Source: JBBCJT01 sp037190665
GTDB taxonomy: Bacteria; Pseudomonadota; Alphaproteobacteria; Acetobacterales; Acetobacteraceae
DNA: 50,098 bases
Direction: 5' to 3'
NCBI GenBank assembly: GCA_037190665.1
Contig: JBBCJT010000100.1
Location: 1-50,098 of the forward strand
Position 1 is the stretch's first letter, and each line of letters begins with the position of its first letter. A program made the position numbers and the translations under genes. Under the pieces are notes generated by a model. The model ran no database searches and was not told the origin of the DNA. It saw nothing but the letters and a program-made list of their open reading frames with translations. Below, one piece after another: positions 1 to 8,053 of the stretch.

Positions 1-66
1 TCGGCGGAATCCTCCTTCGCCACGGGCGGGATCTTCACCGTCGATGGCGGCATGACGGCCTGGTGA
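1..66 (+). CDS. SDR-family oxidoreductase, C-terminal end only
   Basis: The window opens inside a gene. The first 21 codons read SAESSFATGGIFTVDGGMTAW and end at TGA. The pattern of small residues followed by TGG-(F/I)-x-VDGG is the usual C-terminal end of classical short-chain dehydrogenases/reductases, where the last strand and tail complete the substrate pocket. The catalytic core lies outside the window, so substrate and cofactor cannot be judged. The stop codon lies 25 bp before the proline racemase-family gene on the same strand, so the two are probably co-transcribed. Confidence 0.75.
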   Translation, partial: SAESSFATGGIFTVDGGMTAW

Positions 67-91
67 GAGGCCGGGCAGCGGGAGAGGCACG

Positions 92-1144
92 ATGCAGTTC
101 AGTCGGCTGATCAATGTCGTGGGCGTGCACACCGAAGGTGAGCTGAACGAGGTGATCACGGGCGGCGTACTGGACGTGCCCGGCCGCACCATGTTCGACA
201 AGGCCCGCCACCTCGAGTTGAAGGCCGACGAGCTGCGTCAGTTCCTGCTGCACGAGCCGCGCGGGAAGGTCACGCAGTGCGTGAACCTGATCCTGCCATC
301 GACGCATCCGGAGGCGGTGGCCGGCTTCGTGATCATGGAATCGGCGTCCTATCCGCCGATGTCGGGCTCCAACACGATCTGCACGGTGACGGCACTGCTT
401 GCGACCGGGATGGTGCCGATGCAGGAGCCGGTCACCGAGTTCGCGCTCGAGGCGCCGGGCGGCCTGATCCGCGTGAAGGCCCGATGCGTCAATGGCCGCT
501 GCGAAAGCGTCACGCTGCGCAACGTGCCGTGCTTTGTGTTCGGACTGGACCGGCCGGTGGAGGTGACCGGCCTGGGGACGGTCCGCACCGATGTCGCCTA
601 TGGCGGGATGATCTATGCGATGGTCGATGCACGCGCGCTAGGCTTCGCGCTCGATCCGTCCGAGGCGAAGGACCTTGTCGCGGTGGGCGAGCGGATCAAG
701 GCCGCCGCCGCCGAGCAGTGCCCCGCGCGGCATCCGGAGAACCCGGAAATCCACACGATCAACCAGACCCTGTTCGCCGGCCCGGTCGAACGCGAGGCCC
801 GTGGCCTCACGGCGCGCAACACGGTGGTCGTCTCCCCCGGGCGGCTGGACCGTTCGCCCTGCGGCACGGGCACTAGCGCGCGTCTGGCCATCATGCACGC
901 GCGCGGCGAGATCGGGGTGGGCGAGACCTTCGTTCACCGTTCGATCATCGACAGCGAGTTCGTGGGCCGGATCGAGGAAACCACGACGGTCGGCGGCACG
1001 CCGGCCATCGTGCCGAGCATCACCGGGCGGGCCTGGCTGACGGCTTTCCACCAGTATGTGCTCGACCCGGCAGACCCGTTCCCGACCGGCTATCGCATCG
1101 GCGACACATGGCCTCTGCCGGACGAGCAGCGTAGCGGCGTGTAA
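92..1144 (+). CDS. Proline racemase-family protein (hydroxyproline epimerase or 3-hydroxyproline dehydratase type), Ser/Cys active site
   Basis: The 350-residue length and motifs match the proline racemase superfamily, cytosolic cofactor-free enzymes that abstract the C-alpha proton of proline or hydroxyproline. The second catalytic motif is intact (DRSPCGTGTSA, Cys257). The first motif, normally MCGH(G/A)TI, reads MSGSNTI, so the first catalytic Cys is Ser91 and the following His is Ser93. In this superfamily Cys/Cys pairs belong to racemases and epimerases; Thr/Cys and Ser/Cys pairs occur in 3-hydroxyproline dehydratases and some epimerases. The exact reaction is therefore open. The ATG follows a GGGAGAGG ribosome-binding site. 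Close same-strand neighbours are an SDR gene, an amidohydrolase and a DadA-like oxidoreductase. Such an oxidoreductase fits hydroxyproline breakdown, because D-hydroxyproline made by the epimerase is normally oxidised by an enzyme of this type. Confidence 0.9.
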   Translation: MQFSRLINVVGVHTEGELNEVITGGVLDVPGRTMFDKARHLELKADELRQFLLHEPRGKVTQCVNLILPSTHPEAVAGFVIMESASYPPMSGSNTICTVTALLATGMVPMQEPVTEFALEAPGGLIRVKARCVNGRCESVTLRNVPCFVFGLDRPVEVTGLGTVRTDVAYGGMIYAMVDARALGFALDPSEAKDLVAVGERIKAAAAEQCPARHPENPEIHTINQTLFAGPVEREARGLTARNTVVVSPGRLDRSPCGTGTSARLAIMHARGEIGVGETFVHRSIIDSEFVGRIEETTTVGGTPAIVPSITGRAWLTAFHQYVLDPADPFPTGYRIGDTWPLPDEQRSGV

Positions 1145-1176
1145 CCCCTTCGGCGTTGATCGGCGGACAGAGAAAC

Positions 1177-2406
1177 ATGGGCGATATCCTTCTCACCAAC
1201 GCCTGCGTGATGGATGTGTTGGCGGGCAGCGTTTCCGGCGAACGGGACGTGCTGATCCGCAACGGACGCATCGCGGAGATCGGCGAACCCGGCCTGCGTG
1301 CCGCCGATGCGCAGCGTATCGACCTGCGGGGGCGCGTGCTGATGCCCGGCCTGTGCGATGCGCATGTCCATGTCGTCGTGCCGATGAACAGCTTCAAGCT
1401 GCTGACCACGTGGTCGCCCTACTACACGGCGATCCGCGCGCTGCCGACGCTGAAGGGCATGCTGATGCGCGGGTTCACCACGGTGCGCGACGGCGGCGGC
1501 GCGGAGTACGGCCTCGCCCGCGCGGTGGAGGAGGACCTGATCCCTTCGCCGCGCATTCTCTACAGCGGCAAGGCGCTTTCGCAGTCCGGCGGGCACGGCG
1601 ACATGCGCGGACCCGGCGAGAACCCGCATGACGACCACTATGCGGTCCCGAGCCTCGGCCGCATCTGCAACGGTGTCGCCGAGGTGCGGGCCGCGGCGCG
1701 CGACGAGATCCGCCGCGGAGCGCATCAGGTCAAGATCATGGCCGGCGGCGGCATCGCCTCCTATACCGACCCCATCGCGAACGACCAGTTCTCCGAGGAG
1801 GAGATCCGTGCCGCCGTCGAGGAGGCGGAGATGGCCAACGTCTATGTCATGGCGCACACCTACACGGCGCGCCAGATCGCGCGCGCCGTACGCTTCGGCG
1901 TTCGCTCAGTCGAACATTGCAACTTCCTCGACAATGAGGCCGCGAAGCTGATCGTCGAGAAGAACGCGTTCATGGTCCCGACCCTCGTTGCCTATGAGAC
2001 GATGTGGCAGGAGGGGCTTGAGATCGGCATGCCGCCGGAGTTGCATGCCAAGATCAAGACGGTGCTGGATGTCGGTGCGCGCTCGCTGGAGGTGGCACAG
2101 CGTCACGGCCTCAACATGGCGTACGGAACGGACCTGATCGGGCCACTTCATCGCCATCAGACGCTGGAGTTCAAGATCCGCGCCGAGGTGCTGCCCGTGC
2201 TGGAAGTGATCCGCTCCGCCACCTGCTATGCGGCCGAGCTGTTCCGCATGGTGGGCGAGATCGGCGTGGTCGCGACCGGCGCGCGGGCTGACCTGATCGC
2301 GGTGGACGGCAACCCGCTCGACGATCTCAACCTGCTTGTCGGGCAGGGTGAGCACCTTGATCTGATCATGAAAGACGGGCGCATCTACAAGAACACGCTG
2401 CCCTGA
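1177..2406 (+). CDS. Metal-dependent amidohydrolase (imidazolonepropionase/prolidase-like, COG1228 type)
   Basis: The 409-residue protein carries the amidohydrolase TIM-barrel metal site: HVH at residues 63-65 after the MPGLCDA strand, Lys186 in QVKIMAGGG (the lysine usually carboxylated to bridge two metals), His227 in MAHTY, His247 in VEHCNF and Asp319 in YGTDL. The set resembles the prolidase-like/imidazolonepropionase-like branch, whose members cleave acyl-amino acids, Xaa-Pro peptides or cyclic amides in the cytosol. The ATG at 1177 follows GGACAG; a TTG at 1156 would add seven residues but has no better ribosome-binding site. It lies 32 bp after the racemase-family gene and 20 bp before the FAD oxidoreductase. 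In this context it could release proline or hydroxyproline from a conjugate, but that is inference. Confidence 0.88.
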   Translation: MGDILLTNACVMDVLAGSVSGERDVLIRNGRIAEIGEPGLRAADAQRIDLRGRVLMPGLCDAHVHVVVPMNSFKLLTTWSPYYTAIRALPTLKGMLMRGFTTVRDGGGAEYGLARAVEEDLIPSPRILYSGKALSQSGGHGDMRGPGENPHDDHYAVPSLGRICNGVAEVRAAARDEIRRGAHQVKIMAGGGIASYTDPIANDQFSEEEIRAAVEEAEMANVYVMAHTYTARQIARAVRFGVRSVEHCNFLDNEAAKLIVEKNAFMVPTLVAYETMWQEGLEIGMPPELHAKIKTVLDVGARSLEVAQRHGLNMAYGTDLIGPLHRHQTLEFKIRAEVLPVLEVIRSATCYAAELFRMVGEIGVVATGARADLIAVDGNPLDDLNLLVGQGEHLDLIMKDGRIYKNTLP

Positions 2407-2426
2407 ACGCTCTCGGATCAACGAAT

Positions 2427-3665
2427 ATGGCTGCCGACATCATCGTCATCGGGGCCGGGATCATCGGCATCGCCGCCGCGTGCCATTTGGCGGAAGACGG
2501 CCGCAGTGTGCTGCTCCTTGATCGCGGGGAGCCGGCTATGGGCGCGAGCTTCGGCAATGCCGGCGCGTTCGCCTTCTCCGACGTGATGCCTCTCGCCTCC
2601 CCCGGCATCATGCGGCGGGCGCCGAAATGGCTGCTCGACCCTCTCGGCCCGCTCACGATACCGCCAGCCTACCTCCCACGGATCGCGCCGTGGCTGCTGC
2701 GCTTCTGGCGCGCCAGCCGGCCCGACCGTGTCCGTCACAGCATGGTCGCGCAGGCGGAGATGATGCGGCTCGCGCGGCGCGCCATGGAAGGGCTGGTGAT
2801 GCGGTCCGGAACCGGCGGCATGGTCCGCTCTGACGGCGTGCTGGAGCTGTACGAAAGCGAGGCAGAGTGGCGCGCTTCCCTGCCGGGCTGGGATCTTCGC
2901 GAAGGGGAAGGTATCGCCTTCCAGCATCTGCGGGGCGATGCGATCCGCGCCTTGCAGCCGGGGCTCGCGCCCGTGTTCGACTTTGCCACCTTCGTGCCGG
3001 GCTGGCAGACGGTGGAGAACCCTTACAGCTTTGCGCGTGCGCTGCTTGCGTATGCCGAGAGTCTGGGGGCGGTCTTTCGCCGGGCGTCCGTGCAGCGGGT
3101 GGAGGCGACGGATAGCGGGGCCAGTGTCGTGCTGGATGACGGCACGGTACTTGAGGCGGCACATGTCGTCATCGCCTGCGGCGGCTGGTCTCGCTCGCTC
3201 GCGGCCGCGCTGGGGGATGCGGTGCCGCTGGAAACAGAGCGCGGCTACAACACCACGCTGCCGCGAGGCTCCTTCGATGTGCGGCGGCAACTGACGTTCG
3301 GCGGGCATGGGTTCGTCATCACGCCGATCGACGGGGGCGTGCGGGTGGGGGGAGCGGTGGAACTGGGCGGGCTGATGCGGCCACCAAACTACCGCCGCGC
3401 GCAGGCGATGCTTCGCAAGGCGGCACGCTTCCTGCCGGGATTGCGGACGGAAGGCGGCACGCAGTGGATGGGCTTCCGTCCTTCGCTGCCGGACAGTCTG
3501 CCCATGATCGGGCCCTCACGCGCCAGCGCGCGCATCCTGTATGCTTTCGGTCATGGCCATCTCGGCCTCACACAGTCGGCGGCCACGGGCTTGCTGATCG
3601 CGGAAGTCGTAGGCGGGCGTCCACCCTCCATCGGCCTTGCACCTTTCGGCGCGCAGCGGTTTTGA
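2427..3665 (+). CDS. FAD-dependent D-amino-acid-dehydrogenase-like oxidoreductase (DAO family)
   Basis: A Rossmann FAD-binding motif lies at the N-terminus (VIGAGIIGIAAA, glycines 9, 11 and 14) and is followed by the acidic residue of LLLDRG. The SFGNAGAF motif near residue 40 and the C-terminal region with WMGFRPSLPDSLPMIG and HGHLGLT are typical of DadA-like members of the DAO family. The length of 412 residues fits. These enzymes oxidise D-amino or D-imino acids and pass electrons to the respiratory chain. Placed after a proline racemase-family gene, the simplest reading is oxidation of a D-hydroxyproline-type product. It is the last gene of the tight four-gene run. Annotation as a glycine/D-amino acid oxidase would be equally defensible from sequence alone. 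Confidence 0.9.
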   Translation: MAADIIVIGAGIIGIAAACHLAEDGRSVLLLDRGEPAMGASFGNAGAFAFSDVMPLASPGIMRRAPKWLLDPLGPLTIPPAYLPRIAPWLLRFWRASRPDRVRHSMVAQAEMMRLARRAMEGLVMRSGTGGMVRSDGVLELYESEAEWRASLPGWDLREGEGIAFQHLRGDAIRALQPGLAPVFDFATFVPGWQTVENPYSFARALLAYAESLGAVFRRASVQRVEATDSGASVVLDDGTVLEAAHVVIACGGWSRSLAAALGDAVPLETERGYNTTLPRGSFDVRRQLTFGGHGFVITPIDGGVRVGGAVELGGLMRPPNYRRAQAMLRKAARFLPGLRTEGGTQWMGFRPSLPDSLPMIGPSRASARILYAFGHGHLGLTQSAATGLLIAEVVGGRPPSIGLAPFGAQRF

Positions 3666-4109
3666 GCGTGTGAGCGCAATAGGGTAGGGGCGCGATCGCT
3701 AGTCCCCACCATCGGAAAGGTATTGAGGCTGAATACCGACGCGGGTGAGGTGGCTCGATCCCGGCGGCGGTGCTGCCTCGGGCGTCCGGGCCGGAAAACC
3801 CGCCGTTCGCTGTCACGCTCGCCTCTCGTCAGATCAGAGCAAGGTGATCCTGTCGAAGGGCTTCGCATTTCCTTGGTGCATGCATGGGCGGGAGTGAACA
3901 GGCCGAGCTGACTCGCGTCAGTTGGCGTGCGATCTCCGGGCGGCCTCCGGGCCTTTCGGCTGAAAGAACTTCAAACTCCCCGCGCGTGTGAAGTTCCCGC
4001 GCCCCCGTTCCCCGGAGGAAGGGTGGGAAACGCAGAAGCTCTTTGGCATAGGGTGCGCGCAGCCCAGTGGACTGAATGCACTTGCCGTCCTTCGTGTAGA
4101 CGGCCGGCC
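3666..4109 (+). other. Intergenic stretch with one inverted repeat
   Basis: This 444-bp stretch separates the FAD oxidoreductase from the LysE-type gene. I see no convincing coding region. The reading frame of the LysE-type gene stays open back to 3927, but that part looks non-biological (basic, low-complexity). The only structured element is the inverted repeat at 3966-3996. No T-tract terminator is visible after the oxidoreductase. Confidence 0.6.
3966..3996. promoter_or_regulatory. Inverted repeat GAACTTCA-N15-TGAAGTTC upstream of LysE-type gene
   Basis: Perfect 8-bp arms (3966-3973 and 3989-3996) flank a 15-bp GC-rich spacer, about 114 bp before the LysE-type start. It could be an operator for a dimeric regulator or a transcript hairpin. 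No regulator gene is adjacent, so the assignment is weak. Confidence 0.35.
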
Positions 4110-4757
4110 ATGTTCGATCCGACTCAGCTCGCCCTCTATGTCGCCGCAGCTTTTCTGCTCGCCGTCACACCCGGCCCCGGCATCTTCTACGTCGCCGCGC
4201 GCACGCTTGCCGGCGGGCGCGCCGAGGGTGTTGCGTCGAGCTTCGGCACCGGCCTCGGCGGCATGGTTCATGTGCTTGCTGGCAGCCTGGGCGTTTCCGC
4301 CATCGTGCTCGCCAGCGCCGAACTTTTCACCGCCCTCAAGCTGATCGGCGCTGCTTATCTCGTCTGGCTCGGCGTTCGCACCTTCCAGTCCGCCCGACGG
4401 GACGTCATCGCGCTGGACGCGGGTTCCGTCGCACCGCCGGTCGGGCCGGGGCGCGCGTTCCGCGAAGGCGTGCTCGTCGAGGCACTGAACCCGAAGACGG
4501 CCGCGTTCTTCCTCGCCTTCATCCCGCAGTTCGTCGATCCTGGCGTCGGCTACGTCGCGCTGCAGTTCGTCGTGCTGGGGTTCATCTCCGTGGCGCTCAA
4601 CACGGCGGCTGACGTGGTGGTCGCCTTCGCGGCGAGCCGCATCCGAGAGGGGGCGGCGGCACGCCCAATGGTGATCCGCCGCCTGCGGGAGGCTTCGGGC
4701 GGGGCGATGATTGCGCTGGGCGTTGGTCTCGCGCTCGCCAAGCGACCGGCTAGCTGA
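4110..4757 (+). CDS. LysE/RhtB-family amino acid exporter
   Basis: The 215-residue protein starts with a hydrophobic helix followed by the signature AVTPGPGIFYVAARTLAGG, diagnostic of LysE/RhtB exporters, inner-membrane proteins of about 200 residues that expel amino acids or related small solutes. Further hydrophobic segments (FGTGLGGMVHVLAGSLGVS, LIGAAYLVWLGV, TAAFFLAFIPQFVDPG, the C-terminal GGAMIALGVGLALA) and the conserved EALNPKTAAFF motif complete the family pattern. The ATG at 4110 gives the standard N-terminus; the frame is open further upstream but the extra 61 codons do not resemble the family. It may relieve amino-acid overload from the catabolic genes upstream, although a 444-bp gap separates them. 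Substrate unknown. Confidence 0.9.
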   Translation: MFDPTQLALYVAAAFLLAVTPGPGIFYVAARTLAGGRAEGVASSFGTGLGGMVHVLAGSLGVSAIVLASAELFTALKLIGAAYLVWLGVRTFQSARRDVIALDAGSVAPPVGPGRAFREGVLVEALNPKTAAFFLAFIPQFVDPGVGYVALQFVVLGFISVALNTAADVVVAFAASRIREGAAARPMVIRRLREASGGAMIALGVGLALAKRPAS

Positions 4758-5089
4758 TCGAGCGATATCGGGCGGGACGCAAGCGGCGGCTCCCCGGCAG
4801 GGTGATCCCGGGCGCGAGGGCTCGTGCTCTCTCGGCACCGGCGGGGTGATGAACCCCGACCAAGCGGTGGTGCCGTGCATGGGGTGGTCGCATCGCATCC
4901 GGCACGGCCGATGTCGACGTATGCAGAATAGCCTACGGACAGGGGGCTGTCGGGGCGGTCTGCGGCCTCCACGGGCTCCGGGGCCGCGCCGGCAAGGGTG
5001 CAAGTATCGCAGCACGCCCCCTCTCATCCCGATGGTCGCCCGCCAGAAGGAGGATGCGGGGGACGATCACTCAAGCCCCGCAGCCCGTA
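4758..5089. other. Intergenic region between convergent genes, with small hairpin
   Basis: This 332-bp stretch lies between the convergent LysE-type and TTT receptor genes. A short hairpin (CGGGGT 4842-4847, ACCCCG 4853-4858, 5-nt loop) is visible but has no following T-tract. No gene is recognised. Confidence 0.5.
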
Positions 5090-6070
5090 TCAGTTGTTGA
5101 CCTTCGCCACGTTCGCATCAGCCAACACCTTGCGATACCGCTCGATCTCGGACGCGGTGAACCGCGCCAAGCCATCCGGCCCCTCATAGAGCGAATCCGT
5201 CCCGTTGGCCGTCAGCACGCTCAGCGTCGCGGAATCCTGCAGCACGGCGTGGAACGCGTCGTCCAGCCGCTTGATCACATCCGCAGGCGTCTTCGCTGGC
5301 GCATAGATTGCGTACCACGACGGAAACGCGAAACCGGCGAAGCCATTCTCGATCATGGTCGGCAGATCGGGCAGCCATGGTGAGCGCTTGTAGCCGGTGG
5401 TCGCGATCGCGATCACGTCGCCGTTCTCGATCAGCGGCTTCATCGGCATGTACGGGTAGAACATGACCTGAACCTGGTTGGAGATCAGCGCCTCCGTGGC
5501 CCCGGCCCCTCCCGAATAGGGCACGTGAACGATGTCGATCCCCGCAGCATGGTTCAGGCTCTCCGCGGCGAGATGGGCACCCGTCCCAAGCCCGGTCGAT
5601 CCGTAGTTCAGCTTACCCGGATTGGCGCGCGCATAGGCGATCAGCTCGGCGGCAGTGCGGACCTTCAGGCTGGGATGGACGACCACGACCTGCGGCTGGC
5701 TGACCAGCAGTGTCACCGGCGCGAAGCTGCGCACGGGATCGTAGGGCAGGCGCGTGAACAGGCTTGGTGCGACCGCATGCGTGTTGTTCGCGCCCAGCAC
5801 CAGCGTGTAGCCGTCAGGTGCCGCCAGGGCGACGCGCTCGGTGCCCACCAGCCCGGACCCGCCCACCCGGTTGTCGATGATCATGCGCTGGCCCAGCAGC
5901 GGCGACACCTTGTCGGCCAGCAGCCGTGCCATCAGGTCGGTGGACGATCCGGGGCCATACGGCACCACCAGCGTGATCGGCCTCGTGGGGAAATCCGCGG
6001 CATGCGGGATGCGGGGGAAGGCCGCGACGGCGGTTGCCGCGGCGACCAGGCGACGACGTGTCCAGAACAT
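5090..6070 (-). CDS. Tripartite tricarboxylate transporter (TTT/Bug) substrate-binding protein
   Basis: The 326-residue protein begins with a signal peptide (MFWTRRRLVAAA... ending near HAADFP) and continues with FPTRPITLVVPYGPGSSTD, the standard opening of Bug/TctC periplasmic receptors. Later landmarks are DNRVGGSG, NYGSTGLGTGAHL and HVPYSGGAGATEALI, which line the carboxylate-binding cleft in known Bug proteins. The ATG at 6070 is preceded by GGGAGG; the frame extends to 6262 but the signal peptide fixes the start. It is the last gene of a minus-strand operon (lactonase, acyl-CoA ligase, TTT receptor, crotonase, TTT receptor), 91 bp after the crotonase gene. No tctA/tctB membrane genes are nearby, so it must use permeases encoded elsewhere or act as a sensor. 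Confidence 0.92.
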   Translation of the reverse strand: MFWTRRRLVAAATAVAAFPRIPHAADFPTRPITLVVPYGPGSSTDLMARLLADKVSPLLGQRMIIDNRVGGSGLVGTERVALAAPDGYTLVLGANNTHAVAPSLFTRLPYDPVRSFAPVTLLVSQPQVVVVHPSLKVRTAAELIAYARANPGKLNYGSTGLGTGAHLAAESLNHAAGIDIVHVPYSGGAGATEALISNQVQVMFYPYMPMKPLIENGDVIAIATTGYKRSPWLPDLPTMIENGFAGFAFPSWYAIYAPAKTPADVIKRLDDAFHAVLQDSATLSVLTANGTDSLYEGPDGLARFTASEIERYRKVLADANVAKVNN

Positions 6071-6161
6071 TCGTTTCCTCCCTTTTCCTTGTTTTCGCGG
6101 CGCACTGCCGTCATCCGATGGCGGGCTCGGCCCGGGCGGGTCCCACGCCCGGGCCGCTCCC

Positions 6162-6995
6162 TTACCGTGCCTTCCAGACCGGCTTGCGCCGCTCGCGGAA
6201 AGCACGGGGCCCCTCGACGCCGTCCTCGCTCTCGGCGACTTCCTGATCGAGATGCCGCGCATAGGCCGCGAGAGGAGCCGGGAAGGCCGCTGTCAGCCGG
6301 TACAGCCGAACGGCGGCCTGCACCGCGAGCGGCGAGCCCTCGCAGACCTCCTGCGCCATCTGCTCGGCGGTCGCCATGAGCTGGTCCCCGGGGACCACCT
6401 TGTTGACGATGCTCTTCTCGTAACACTCGCGCGCGCCGAGCCTGCCGTTGCACAGCGTCAGATACGCCGCGACGCTGCGCGGGAGCGCCGTGTAGAGATT
6501 ATGCACCGAGCCGAGCCGGCCGACCTTGGTATGGGTGTCGCCGATCCAGGCATCCTCGGCCATCACCCGCAGATGACAGTCCAGCGCGAGCGTCAGGCCC
6601 ACGCCGACCGCGAGCCCGTTGATGGCCGCGATGATGGGCTTGTCGATCTGGGCGTCGCTGATCTTGCCCGCACCGCCCCAATGGAACAGCGGATCGTTCG
6701 GATCCTCGTGCGGGGTGCGCTTGCCCTCGTCCTGGTGCGCGCCCAGGAACTTGACGTCGCGGCCGGCACAGAAGGCGCGGCCCGCGCCGGTCAGGATGCC
6801 GACATAGATGTCGGGGTCGCGTCCGATGTCGCGCCAGCACATGCCCAGCTCCGCATGGGCGTAGCTGTGCAGCGCGTTCAGCACCTCCGGCCGGTTGATG
6901 GTGACATAGGCGACATGCCCCTTCTTCTCGTAGATCACATGCTCGAGGTTCTTCGGCATGGTCGAAGGGTCGTAGGTGGATTCGTATCTGGGCAC
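6162..6995 (-). CDS. Crotonase-fold (enoyl-CoA hydratase/isomerase family) protein
   Basis: The 277-residue protein has the crotonase landmarks: the N-terminal strand VAYVTINRPEVLNAL, the first oxyanion-hole loop GRAFCAGRDVKFLG and the second oxyanion segment INGLAVGVGLTLALDC. The two glutamates used by classical enoyl-CoA hydratases appear to be missing by simple alignment: the first position falls in GDTHTKVG and the second in AAYLTLCNG. A plain hydratase is therefore doubtful; isomerase, hydrolase or decarboxylase activities of the superfamily remain possible. The start is GTG at 6995, supported by CCGGAGGC; an ATG at 6959 lacks a ribosome-binding site. It sits between two TTT receptor genes and downstream of an acyl-CoA ligase, so it probably processes the CoA ester of the acid imported by this operon. 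Confidence 0.9.
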   Translation of the reverse strand: MPRYESTYDPSTMPKNLEHVIYEKKGHVAYVTINRPEVLNALHSYAHAELGMCWRDIGRDPDIYVGILTGAGRAFCAGRDVKFLGAHQDEGKRTPHEDPNDPLFHWGGAGKISDAQIDKPIIAAINGLAVGVGLTLALDCHLRVMAEDAWIGDTHTKVGRLGSVHNLYTALPRSVAAYLTLCNGRLGARECYEKSIVNKVVPGDQLMATAEQMAQEVCEGSPLAVQAAVRLYRLTAAFPAPLAAYARHLDQEVAESEDGVEGPRAFRERRKPVWKAR

Positions 6996-7023
6996 TTGGG
7001 CCTCCGGTCGGTGTTGATCGGGT

Positions 7024-8010
7024 TCACTCGGTGGGCTTGGCGCCGGACGCCTTGACCACCGGCCGCCAGCGCTCCACCTCCGTGCGCACGAAGTCCGCGA
7101 ACTGCTCGGCGCTCATGGACGCCGGCACCATCCCGAGCTCACCCAGCTTCGCGACCGTCTCCGGTGCGTTCATGATCTGGACGACGTTGCGGTTCAGCGT
7201 CTCGATGATCGGCGCCGGCGTGCCTGCCGGCGCGAACAGGCCGACCCATGCCGTGGAGGTGAGCTTCGGGAAGCCTGCCTCGGCCACCGTGGGCACGTTG
7301 GGCAGCAGCGGCGAGCGTTCGGCGGAGGTCAGCGCGAGCGCGGTCAGGGAGCCGGCCTGGATCTGCGGCAGGGCGGTGTCGAGGTTGTTGAACATGACGT
7401 TCACATGGCCCGCGATCACGTCGGTCATCGCGGGCGCGGAGCCGCGGTAGGGAACGTGCTCCACGTCGATCCCGGTTTCCGACTTGAACAGCTCCATCAG
7501 GATGTGCAGGCCGGTGCCGATGCCCGCACTGCCGTAGCTGAACGTGCCGGACCTGGCCTTGGCCGCCGCGATCAGATCCTGGATGCTGTTGAGGCCGAGC
7601 CGCGGATTGCTCACCAGGACGAACGGACCGGCGCCGGTATGCGCGATGGCGGTGAAAGCGGTCGCGGCCTGGAAGGGAAGATTGTCGTACAGCGCGGGGT
7701 TGAGCGCGTTCACCACGATGCCGCCCAGCAGCAGCGTGTAGCCGTCGGGTCTGGCCTTCGCGACGTATTCGGCGCCGATATTGCCGGCGAAGCCCGGCCG
7801 GTTATCGACGATGAAGGTCCCGCCCGTGCGGTGTCCCAGCCCCTCCGCGACGAGGCGGGCGATCCGGTCCGTGGTGCCGCCGGCGGCGAACGGCACGACG
7901 ATCGAGACCACGCCCTGCCTCGGGTATTCCTGCGCGTCGGCGGTGGCCGCCTGCGCCAGCAGGGCGAGGCCTCCCAGGGCGGACAACAGTGCTCCAGCCT
8001 TCCGGATCAT
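7024..8010 (-). CDS. TTT/Bug-family periplasmic substrate-binding protein
   Basis: This 328-residue protein has a signal peptide ending near ATADAQ, then the Bug pattern: VVSIVVPFAAGGTTDRIARL, DNRPGFAGNIGAEYVA, FSYGSAGIGTGLH and HVPYRGSAPAMTDVIAG. The ATG at 8010 follows GTCGGAGGAACC. It lies 43 bp after the acyl-CoA ligase gene and 28 bp before the crotonase gene on the same strand. It differs clearly from the second Bug protein at 5090-6070, so the operon holds two diverged receptors rather than a recent duplicate. Bug proteins bind carboxylates, which agrees with a neighbouring CoA ligase. No membrane subunits are encoded nearby. Confidence 0.93.
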   Translation of the reverse strand: MIRKAGALLSALGGLALLAQAATADAQEYPRQGVVSIVVPFAAGGTTDRIARLVAEGLGHRTGGTFIVDNRPGFAGNIGAEYVAKARPDGYTLLLGGIVVNALNPALYDNLPFQAATAFTAIAHTGAGPFVLVSNPRLGLNSIQDLIAAAKARSGTFSYGSAGIGTGLHILMELFKSETGIDVEHVPYRGSAPAMTDVIAGHVNVMFNNLDTALPQIQAGSLTALALTSAERSPLLPNVPTVAEAGFPKLTSTAWVGLFAPAGTPAPIIETLNRNVVQIMNAPETVAKLGELGMVPASMSAEQFADFVRTEVERWRPVVKASGAKPTE

Positions 8011-8053
8011 CGTGGTTCCTCCGACATCTCGTTCTTGTTTTCCGCGCCGCCGA

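Noticed and set aside
1960..1975. Second AGAACGCGTTC sequence resembling the IclR palindrome
   Set aside because: It lies inside the amidohydrolase coding region, where the bases encode Lys-Asn-Ala-Phe, and is far from the regulator.
4842..4858. Small CGGGGT/ACCCCG hairpin as terminator between convergent genes
   Set aside because: Only six base pairs and no T-tract; listed only as part of the intergenic region.
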